A stretch of DNA of 64,000 bases from Ricordea florida (Eukaryota > Cnidaria > Anthozoa > Corallimorpharia > Ricordeidae), in assembly GCA_949710005.1 (NCBI GenBank), contig OX453286.1:24538510-24602509 (forward strand), given 5' to 3'. The number at the start of each line of letters is the position of its first letter. Within the stretch, counting starts at the first letter, position 1. Below are positions 14,101 through 26,100 of this stretch, piece by piece. The notes under the pieces are model-generated. The model was given only the letters and a program-made list of their open reading frames with translations, was not told the origin of the DNA and ran no database searches. Made by a program: the position numbers and the translations under genes.

Positions 14101-17100
14101 CTCATTGCCATATATGCGAGCGCGAATTTTCTGAAAGTGAAGAAGAAGATTTTAAAAAAGTAATAGATCATTGCCATCTTACTGGAAAATATAGGGGAGC
14201 GGCGCATAATATCTGTAACTTAAAATATGTTATTCCCAAATTCGTTCCAGTTGTAATTCATAATCTGTCGGGGTATGACTCTCATCTATTCATTAAGAAT
14301 CTTGGTAAAACAAAGGGTGAAATGAGCTGTTTAGCCAACACCGATGAAAAGTATATTAGTTTCTCAAAGAAAATTTTAATTAATTACGATTGCGATCATG
14401 ATTGCGATCGCGATTGCGATGAGGATGAGGATGACAAAGAAAAGCCAATTACTAGAACAATAAGATTCATTGATTCTTATAAATTTATGCAATGCTCTCT
14501 TAGCGGATTGGTTGACAATCTTACAAAATGCGGAAAATGCGAGTCGTGCAAACCAGGAAAATGCTTGAAAAGATACATAAAAGATGGAAAGATTATTACT
14601 TTTAATGGTGTTGGTAATTGCGAACAATGTAAGAATTGCAAGTTATTAGGAAGTATGTGTTTTTCTCCAATAGATAAAAATATGTCGGTAACTAAAAAAC
14701 ATTTCACAGGAGAAAAGTTAAAACTATTGTTGAGAAAGGGCGTGTTTCCTTATGATTATTTTGATCGAATTGATAAACTTAATGAAACAGAAATTCCGCC
14801 AAAGGAAGCATTTAAATCAATTCTTAATAATCAAGATATTTCAGATGAAGATTATGAACACGCTAAAAAGGTGTGGAAAACATTTGGCATTAAATCAATG
14901 AGAGATTATCATGATTTATATCTAAAAACAGATGCATTACAGCTTGCCGATGTATTTGAGAACTTCAGGGACGTATGCATTGGTAATTATAGTTTAGATC
15001 CCGCCCACTATTTTACATCCCCAGGATTATCATGGGATGCAATGTTAAAAATAACTAAAGTTAGCTTAGAATTGTTCACAGACGTTAATATGCTGCTGTT
15101 TATCGAGAAAGGGATTAGAGGCGGAACATCTCAAGTATCAAAAAGATATGCTAAAGCTAATAACCCCTTTATGACGGATTTTGAAATAAATAAGCTAATA
15201 AGTTATATTATTTATCTTGACGCTAATAACTTATATGGAGCTGCAATGAGCAAGAAATTACCAAAACGCGGATTTAAATGGATTCCAAATGAAGAGCTCG
15301 AAAATTGGAGAGATATACCTTGCATAGTTGAGGTTGATTTGGAATACCCAAAAAATCTTCATGATAGTCATAAAGATCTACCTTTAGCCCCAGAAAAACT
15401 TACTGTTAATAAAGTCATGAAATTAATACCAAACCTATTTGATAAGAAAAGATATGTAGTTCACCACGAAACCCTAAAATTTTATGAAAAACAAGGATTA
15501 AAAATAACAAAGATTCATAAGGGGATTAAATTTCAAGAGTCCAAGTGGTTACAAACTTACATTGATCGGAATACTGAATTGAGAAAACACGCGAAAAACG
15601 ACTTTGAAAAAGATTTTTTCAAACTAATGAATAACTCCGTATTTGGTAAAACAATGGAGAATATGAGAAAAAGGATAGATGTTAGATTAGTTAATAATAT
15701 AGAATCGGCTAAAAAATTAATAAGAAAACCGAACTTTAATCATTTTACTATCTTTTCTGAGGATCTTGCTGCCATAAATATGAAGAAAACAGAAATAAGA
15801 TTTAATAAACCGGTTTATGTGGGGTTTTCCATTTTAGATCTAAGTAAACAAATAATGTACGACTTTCATTATAATTATATCAAAGAGAAATATGGGGAAA
15901 AAGCCGAATTACTTATGACTGATACTGATAGCCTTGTATATAATATAGAAACGGAGGATTTCTATGAAGATATAAGCCAAGATGTTCGGGAAAAGTTCGA
16001 CACTAGCAACTATCCAAAAGACCACAAATCTGGTATTTGGGATGAAACAAACAAAAAAGTAATTGGCAAGTTCAAAGATGAGTTTGGTGGAAGTATACCT
16101 ACAGAATTTGTGGGTTTGGGAGCTAAACAATATGCCTTATTAATGGACAACGGCAAAGAGATAAAGAAGAATAAAGGAACAAAGAAATTAGTTGTCAAGA
16201 AAACAATAAGTTTTAATGATTTCAAAAATTGCTTGAATACTAAAGAACCGCAAATGAGATCGCAAAATTTAATCGGATCAAAACTACACGATATTTACAC
16301 AAAAACAGTTAACAAAAAAGCGCTATCCGCTTATGATGATAAGAGAATCATTCAAAAAGACGGAATACATACTCTTCCGTATGGGCATTATCGGGCGGAG
16401 CCCTCCCCAGCAGAGCTGGATCTTTCCAAAACAGAATTGGGCGGCAGCTCAGTATCATAAGGAATAACTTGTAATTCTTCCCGCACAAATCCCCGCCGTG
16501 GACCATCAATTAAATAATATAAAACCGGCTGATTGGGCGAAATCACGCTTCTGGAGATATCATAAACTTTGATGCTCCAAATAGGATCAGTAGCTCGTCT
16601 TCTTTCTCCACCTTCAAGTTCACCCGGTGATAATAAATATCTAACTTTAACGATAGGCGGTAATCTAACCTCATCAAGCCCCACCGCCCGCAGGTAATTT
16701 TTGGTTCCAATATCAACCTCTTTCATTTTTATAGCCTTATCAGGCTCTTTACCGGTTATTCTCATCAGTGTATTATTCAAGGTTTTTAGAATATCTGGTA
16801 ATCTTTTCACCCATACCCTTGATCGATCATCACTAATCATTTCTTGCGCATATTGGTGACTAAATAATCTTTCGCCTAATATTCTGTTTGCGTTTTCCAC
16901 AAATGCTTGAGCTCTATGATTACCAGCTTCGCTTCTTTGTATCCTCACATTATGGTAATTCATGAGTTTACTAACTTCTCCCATAAATTCTTTCCCAGGA
17001 TCAACCATTAATGTTTTTGGGTATTTCAATCTTCTAGAATATATTTTCTTAAAAGCTTCTGATATCTCTTGACTTTCTTTTGAGGTTAATGGCTCAGCAT

Positions 17101-20100
17101 CTTTGTATCTCGAGGCGATATCAACCACAACTAACGCGTATTTATAAGTTTTTCTTCCGACTTTATCATGCGGTAAAAATAATAAATCCGCTTGGTGAAT
17201 CTGATTGGGTTTATCCACAGCCCAGTGCGGTCTAGGTATATATTTAGGCGCGGGTAGATAAATTTGCCATATTGCTTGTTTCTGCAACCATTGTTTTGCC
17301 TCATTTTCGCTTACTCTTGCCTTCTCAGCTAATTTAGGTATAGCGGAATATCCTTTCCAATACCCTTCGGCCGAATAATATATCCGCTCGAAGAGCGAGG
17401 TCGGCGTAGCTGATATTTTTGTCATCATTTAAAAATAAACAAGTATCTTATAAATTGAAATGGTTGAGGAGGAAGAAGAAATAAAATTTACTGAATACCA
17501 AATCAACACTATGAAAAAAATTATTAGGAAAAAAATTCTATATATGGAAGACGGCGATCAAATTTTTAATATTATGATTTTAATTCCCGGCGCGAGAGAA
17601 GGGTTATTAAATCATATTTCCAAGTTAGAAAAGGTTTAAAGGTTAACCAAAGTATCTTATAAATTTACAATGACGTCTGAAAAAATTAATCCAAACAGAA
17701 TTCCAAAAGAACCCTTTGGCTTGAAAGCAGAATCAACCCTAAATCGAATTACTCTAAATCCATCCACAGCCAGCCCCGGAGAAACATTATACATAAATAT
17801 TCCAAAACTCGCCGAGAATTTGGTGATTGTTCCTGGAAGCGTATCTCTTCTATTTGATTTGGATGTTGAGGGCCATGCTAATAACACAGTTGTGAATAAT
17901 TTAGGCCGTAATCTTGTCACCAGAATGAAAGTTCTTTTTGGAGGGGAAACATTGCAAGATACTCAAGGATATGATTTATTTCAAACCTATCATGATTTAT
18001 TCTTAACCGAAGAAGAGCGAGAAGATAGATTAAAACAAGGTATTTCTTCGTTAAATATCAGAAAAATTAGAACAAAGGCTGGAGATATGAAAACCCAAGA
18101 TACAAAAGAAGTTGTTCTCGCTAATGTTCACGGTTCAAAGTACAGAATACCAATAAATCATCCTATTCTAAACGATCACGGTGTTTTTTATCCGAAAGCG
18201 CTGGAAAATCATCTTATATTTGAGATTACTCTTGCCCCGATCGCCAATATTCTTATTTATTCTGATACAACTAAAGCGCCATCATATTCAATCAAAAACT
18301 TAGAGTTAGAATATTCTTCAATTTCAAGCGAATACTTAGCCCGTGAGGCTCAAGCAGCTTATCAAGTCGGCAAAGGATTCTTTTATGAAAATGTTACTTT
18401 ACACAAAACTTTTACATTTTCCATTGCTGGAGATGGTGTTATTAATCAGCATATTAATTTACCGAGAAGATCAATGACGGGAATATTGTTTTTGTTTTTA
18501 TCACCTCAAGTTGCGGGAGCAAGGGATTCTGAAAATTTTTACAATCCAGGTATTTCCTCCGTTGAAATTGATGTTGATGGCGTACCAAATAGAATATACT
18601 CTAGAGGAATGATTCCGTCCGATCTTTGGGAATCCGTGAAGAAAAGATTTCGTCGGGATGATGGTTTGCAAATTTCTTTGAAAGAAAAAGAATTTTACGC
18701 GGATAAGTTTGCTCTTTGGGTTGATACTAGAACTCATCCAGATAATGGTATTCACGGCGGCGGACTTGCTCTAAATAATACGCACGATGGGGTAAAAATA
18801 GAAATTAAGAGGAAACAAGGCGGAACTGGGACCATAACTTGTCATATGTTTGTCGTAGCTGACGCAATGCTGGAGATTATGAATTCAAGTTTGAGATCAA
18901 TTAAGTACTGATCGGCGCGTAAGCGTCTCCCCGCTTCGCGGACCAAAGGGAGAATCTAAAAACATAATGTTATGATACAAAAATCATGGAAGATTTGCGA
19001 GATAAAATCCCATTTCACTGTATAATAACAGGACCGACAAATTGCGGAAAGACAAAGTACTTAATTGAACAGCTCCGCAGCCCATTCCGGAAAGTTTTTG
19101 AATATATTGTGTTAATTTGTCCAACCTATTCTAAGAATAAAACTTATCATAATTTTGCCCGGGGAGATGAACATTTTTATGTATTATCCCCAGATGCAAG
19201 TAATTCAGATGAGATCAATGAATTGTTAAATGATTGCCAAATTTTATTCTCCGGCACGAATACACTAATAATTCTCGATGATTGTGCCGTTTCCGCTGAT
19301 CTGAAGAAAAGATCGAATAAATTTATAGATTTGGCATTCTCCGGAAGGCACCACGGATTATCAGTTTGGGTTCTAACCCAGCAATTAACATCAATAGCAA
19401 AACCATTTCGAGAAAATGTCGCCTGCGTTGTTACTTTTCATAATCCCTCTCAGAAAGGAATGAAAATGTTTTTCGAAGATTATGGCGGTGATTTGGATTA
19501 TGAATTAGGAAAAAAGTTTTTACAACTCCTGAAAACTGAAAAATATTCTAGATTATGTTTGAGTTTGCGATATCCATTTAATTGCTATTTAGAGATACCC
19601 GAAGTGATTTAACAAATATGGAAAAGCCGGAAGATTACATTGACCAACCACAGGAAAAAACTGACCGACCGGAGGGAGTATCTGGAAAAAGTGAGGATCT
19701 TGAAATAAAACAAGAATCTCTTGCGATTCTCGCTGTTCTCGGGACAACAAAAGAATATTTAGGGGCTGATATGAGTCTGGGCGATGTAAAAAAATTATCG
19801 GGAAAAGATGTGGAAAAATATTTTAATCGTTATCAATCGGTAATGGGTAAGAAAATTAACGGAGGATTGGTAGATTCTTCCCTAGAATTAGTTTCCAAAC
19901 TTATTTCTTATTTAGTTCCGGTAGATGACATAGATGCTCTTTGCGATGATTTGAAGAAAGATAATTTGGTTAATCGAGAATTAACAAACTTTGTAGGTCT
20001 CTTGGCATTAAAAGGAGGAAGACTGTCGGCGCTTGCTAGCGGGGTATTTCAGGTTGCTAAACATGTTAAATTCAACAAAAATCAACAATTTTCAAGAGAA

Positions 20101-23100
20101 GAACCAGTAAGTGGTGGCACAACTGGTCAGGAAACTAAGCAATCTGCTGAAGGTGTTGATACGGTGTATTAAACAGATCTAAAAACTTATTCTAAGCATC
20201 TAAATAACAATGTCTGAACAAAATGAGCAAAATGTCGAGAAAATTACTTCTGATTCAGTACCTGAAAATACTGGTACAAAAAAGAAAGATAAAGATCCTA
20301 AAAAAGTTGCAGCTGGAAAAAAATTAGCTGAATATAATAAAAAAGCAAAAGAAGCATTATCAAGGGAGATGAAGAGAGAAGATATAGATAATGAAGAAAA
20401 AAAAAGCACCAGCGAATCCAAGCCTTGGCTGCCTGAGTTATCTTTTACTACTGTTTTATCAGTTATTGGTTTGGGGTTTACAGCATTTGATATTTTTATG
20501 AGATATAAGGAAAAGGCTAGAGATGAATCCGGCTCCGCCGGGGAGGGCTTAGCCCGATATTCAAATAGGATAGCTGATTTATCCCAAGTTCCGCAATTAC
20601 CGCAACCAAAAAAGATACCATTTTCTGCAACCCCAAAATCTTTAGGAATGGAATAAAGTTATTTAAAAGTTTCTCAATGATACAGTAAAAAATTATGTCG
20701 ACAGAAAACAAACTTGTGAAAACTGTAACTGATTCAGCGATACTTATCGGATTAGGAGCTGGGGTTGGGTATGCGGCTAAGAAGCTAATGAAAGAATCAT
20801 TTTTGAGCGATCCATCTTCGAGTATTACAAATTACGCAAAATGGGTTGCGGTATTATCCGGAAGCATGTATCTTAAAACATATTTAGAGGAACAAAAGAT
20901 TTTACCAAAATAAAATGGCAGCAATAGCGATGATGATTGGTGGGGCTATATTGAATGCAACCGCATTTACCGGAGGAAATTATCTTGCTAAATATTTATC
21001 GGGGAAAAACGTGGATACAGAAAAAATACGACATGATAAAGCAATGGAAAAATATCAAAGAGATTACGAAGCATATCAGGAAAAAAGACAAAAAATGCTT
21101 GATTGGAAACTGAAAAGAAAAGATGAAAAATATCAAGCATCAAAAAATATTTCAACTACAAATCAAGCATTTGAATTGTACGCCAAAATGACAGAACCAA
21201 AATTCTCTGATTATTACAAACCAAGCGATAGTCAAAAGACAGGAGAAATGGCATATGTCGGAGCGGGGATGATGGGTTTGGGGTATGCGGTGAGTAAAAT
21301 ATTATAATGTTATGTAACTTGTAATAAGACAATCAAAATAAGTTATATAACATAATTAAAGTATTCGTATACCATATAATTCCTCAGTTATCATAATTTT
21401 TGCGACATTTTTTTCTTTTAAAATATCAATTTTTATCTTTTAATCAGCTCAAAGGGATCTAAAGATTTCTTACTGTTGAGTAAAAAATCATGGCGGAATA
21501 TATACCATTAAAAGATTTACCAGGAGATAATGATGACGATGATGATGATGAGGATGATGATAATGATGACTGGGATTGGGATGATACAACTTTCCAACCC
21601 ACAAACACATCTACAAACCCCATAGAATATCCCGGTTATGGTGAGGATGAAGTAAGAAGACGAGAAGAATGGGATATTCCATCTGAAAGAATTAATTTGG
21701 GTGAAGAGGATTATGATAGAAGGGTAGAAGCGGGGCAATATCTAAGACGTTATTTTCCGGACTTCAATCCAAGGGATGCGTCATTTAATGTTGAATTTGA
21801 AGAAGACGGAAGTATAACCGGGATATTAAGTAATAGGAAAGACGCCAAGAAGCATATCATACTTGATAAAGATAAAAATCTTAGGGTTGAAGATTTACCA
21901 AAAGGAATGAGAAAAGAACTGGGCGCTGATTATGAAACAATGTTTGAAAAATATAATAATGCCGCTTCAGAATTAAAACAGACTGGTGAAAAAATTAAGG
22001 AATTAGATAATGTATTGCAAGGATTTAAAGCAACAGTAGAAGTATATCCCCTAGAGATTGAACGATATGCGGAAAGAGAAAAAGAACTTAGGGAATTCAT
22101 TGAGAGACAAGAGGCACAAAAAGCAGAGACTAAAAGCCTTTTCGATCAAACCGTTAAACAGAATATAGAATTAAAAATACAAGCGGAAAAACTTTTGGAA
22201 GAGGCAAAATTAAACAAAGAAGAAATAGACAAATATAATAAGGGTAAATCAAATGAATCAAAATTAAAACAAAGCAATGAACGATTAAAATCTGAGGTTG
22301 ATAAATTAAGAGAACAGCTTAGAAATAAAGAAATTTCAAACGCAGAACGATTATCAGATATTGAGGACCGAAAAGATGAAATATTTAAAAATTTGCCGTT
22401 ACGGGAGAAACTAAAATATATATTCAAAAAATATGGTTTTACAGTTTTTGCTGTTCTAAGCGCGGTTGGTGTGGTAATTGGAGTTATAGTTTCTAATCTT
22501 TCAAAGGGTTTATCTGCTTTGGGGAAAGGAGTGGGAAATGGTTTGAAAACTATTGGTAAAAAACTGGGTGAAATATTACCAGGGATGGTTGGGGCAATAG
22601 TTAGCTTTCTTTTCAAAACCGCGGGTCAGGTTATTGGATTTTTAGGTGAAAATGCTTGGTTATTGATAATGGCTGTAGTTCTATATTTTGTGGAAAGTAT
22701 AAAAAGGAAGAGAAAGTAACAAATTTAAAGATAACATGCCGTTCAGTAAAATACAATATGGGTGAATACAATGGAATTTATCCTCAATTACCTGATGAGC
22801 TAAAAAATTTCAGACTTCAAAAATCGAGTGAAGTATTACAAAATCTTGAGAAGGAAATTAAACATTACGAAGAAGTGAGGAAAAAATATAATAGAGCAAG
22901 AGAAATATGCACAAAAATTAGTGTTTCTGGCGGATTTATTTCAGTTCTTCTATCAGCTAGCGGATTAGGAACTTCTCTCACGGGGTTTGGTGCTATTGTT
23001 GGTGTGCCTTTAGGTGTGGTTGGTGGTGTTTTTGGGGGTTTGTCGATTGGATTTGGTTTTGCCTCTAAAAGTCTTTCTGGAAAAGTTAGTAAACACGAAC

Positions 23101-26100
23101 AAACCGTTGCAATTGCAAAATCAAAATTAAACACCATTAACGATTTAGTCTCAAAAGCTTTGAAAGATAATGTTATATCCGATCAAGAATTTTCCATAAT
23201 TTTAGCGGAATTGGAAAAGTTTCAAAAACTGAAACAAGAAATACGGCAAAAATTCAGAAAAGATTCAGAAAAAAACTTCGACATGAGTATGATAAGGAAG
23301 AAAGTTCGAGAAGATCTATTAAAAGAACTTACCGGAGGGAAAGGACATTAAAACTAGTATACGAGAAAACTGAAGTTGGGTGTAATTGTTTTGCCGGGGT
23401 TAATTGAATTTACATCTTATTCTTAAAAGATCTAAAGATCAGATAAATTGGGAAACAAAGAATAAGATGTTATTGGATGATTTCAAAACTAGGTATCCAA
23501 AAGCCAACTTGCGAAAATTCACATTTGTGAATGATGCATTCGGGGGATACATTGAATGGAAAGTTAATGGTACAACAATTATGTCAATGGATGACCCTTC
23601 TGGAAAAACCTGGACTGCAGATCTTTCAAATAATATGAAAACATTATTATGGGAAGATTTAGGAATTGAAAATAAAGCAAAGGTGAGTTCTTTTCCCGAA
23701 AGTTTGAAATTCACAAAACAAATATATCCAATACCCGGGATTAGTTTTGATCAATTTGGAAACGATGTGACAAAAATGCTGACCGAACTGGATATATATG
23801 TTACAGATAAAAAGAAATTCACTGCAAATATGAGAAACATATTTAAATCACAAGTTGTAACATTTAATTCAGCAAAGGAATGCAAAAGATGGCTGAGTAA
23901 ACCTGATATTAGTTATTGGCCCCAGAAACTTAACTTTGCGGTTTGGTGCGCAACATCTGGTTGTGGGATAAGTCTTTTTGAAAGCCTAAATTACCCCAAA
24001 GTAATTAGCAGTTTTATAAAGTTTCACATATACTTTACAATAAGAAGAATATTATATGAAATGGGTGTGCATTTTCCCGAGGATCAAACTTTTTCAATAA
24101 AAAATAATCAATATGATAAAGTCGCATATAATCGATTGTGCAAAGAGTTTGGGATTAGCAATAATTCTGACTTTAGGTGGAAAGGCGGAAGAAATCATGG
24201 TTTGGGTGATATATTTATTTATTACAGCTCGGGTGGAAATGAAAATTTATATATTGTAAGAAATTATGATCATGATGCAAATACTTGGCCTGGACAAAAT
24301 AAATTTTCTGATGAGGGTTATAAAGATGGAGATGGAAATAAAATCTCGTTTATCAGAAATGATCTATTTAGTGATTTCAAATATGCGTGGTTTATCCCTA
24401 TGGAAGGACGCGGGCTCACCAAAGCGGGGCTTGGAAGATTAAATCGATCCGCTGAGGCTTTTGTTTACTGTATATTAGGAGCACAAGTTAATACAAGAAA
24501 CCCAATTTATGGCAGCGGCGGCGGCGCAATAGAAACACAAAATGAATTCAAAGCCTTATTTGAAAGTTCTGTTAAAGTAAATGATATTTCTAAATCTGTC
24601 CAAAATTACCAGCAATCTGTACAGGAAACTAAATTACGACTTGATTTGGCTGTTGCTCCGGGAGTTTGGTTGATGCCAAGTAATATGATTATAAATACGG
24701 AAAGCGTGGTTGGGTACAATAATAAGCTGAAAATAGCCACAGAAGATATGAAATTTGGGAAAAATAATTCAATAAATGTTGAAACAAAAAATGTCGGAAT
24801 CCCAAATAGTTTGGGAACAACAAAGGTTTTATTAAATACAAATCCACAACCAATGAAGCCCAAATCAAATGAAAAAGATAAACCGGGGGAAGAAGAAGAA
24901 CAAGTTAGTAATATAGAAAAATCTTCTCATCAAAATAATCTTATTGTTTTTGCTATTGGTGGGGCGTTATTATCTTGGTTTTTGTTTCGGTAATGTTTTG
25001 ATTATTCAAGCCATGATCAATTTAAAGATGAATTTAATGTAATCAAAACAAAAAATGTTCAGTATTACAATTTACGATTCAGAAACTAGAATTTATTTAG
25101 ATCCACCGCTGAAAAATCTTCGAGAGATACAACTACTGGATTGCAATTTAAAGACCAAAAGATTGATTAATTTCAAGGACCGGCAGACAATATTAGATGA
25201 AAAAAATAAGGGTTTCATAATTCAACCCGGTACATATTCTCTTCGTGGTCTTCAATCGATCTTTATTAATGATCCTGAAGTGGAAAAAATAACAATAATT
25301 GAGACTGATACTGTTGACTATCTTTATTCAAATAAGAGCACCAAAGTTAAACTTACGAGAGGGTTGGCGGCTGGTTTAGGAGTTCCTGAAGTTATAAATA
25401 CTGGTAAATTATACCCCATAAATATACAGTTTAAGGAGCCTTTGAGGCTTATGTGTAGTATAGTGGATAATAAGTCGTCATATATGAATAACACCAAATA
25501 TGGTGAACTTGTGAAACTCATGCCATCACACCTACTCGCGAACATACCCTCAAAGGATTATCCGACAATTCCGGTTCAAAAATATGAGAACCCCATAAAC
25601 CACTTCGATTTATCTATCTTAGACAATGAATGGGAAAAACTTGATCTTAAGGGTTCTCCCATAACTTTTAGTTTAAGATTTAGATAAATTTTTTGTTATG
25701 TAACCAGTAATTAGGTTATATAACATAATTAGATAATATTAATCTTCATCGCCCCATACCTCTTCTTTCAAAAACTTTAACTCTTCAAAATCAATACACC
25801 AATCTAAATATCTAGTTGGGCGCCAAGCAACAACCATTAGTTCATCATGTAAGTCTTTATAGAATTTACGTTTGTGTATTGCTTTCATTAAATCATCATG
25901 TAAATCTTTGTAAAATTTATTTTTATGCTCTAACTTGTGAGGATTTATTTCTATCATTATATCAATAAAATCAATAATAAAATTATTATCAAACTTATTA
26001 ATATCACATTCCTTATCATAATAACCAAAATACCCTGGTACTCTCCCATAATCAATTTGGTGAAGATATTCCTCATAAGCGGCAACATCATCATTATCAA

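Noticed and set aside
20911..20917. Translational coupling between the 72-aa and 130-aa genes (1-nt spacing)
   Set aside because: Possible, but a promoter-like box 23 nt before the second ATG makes separate transcription simpler.
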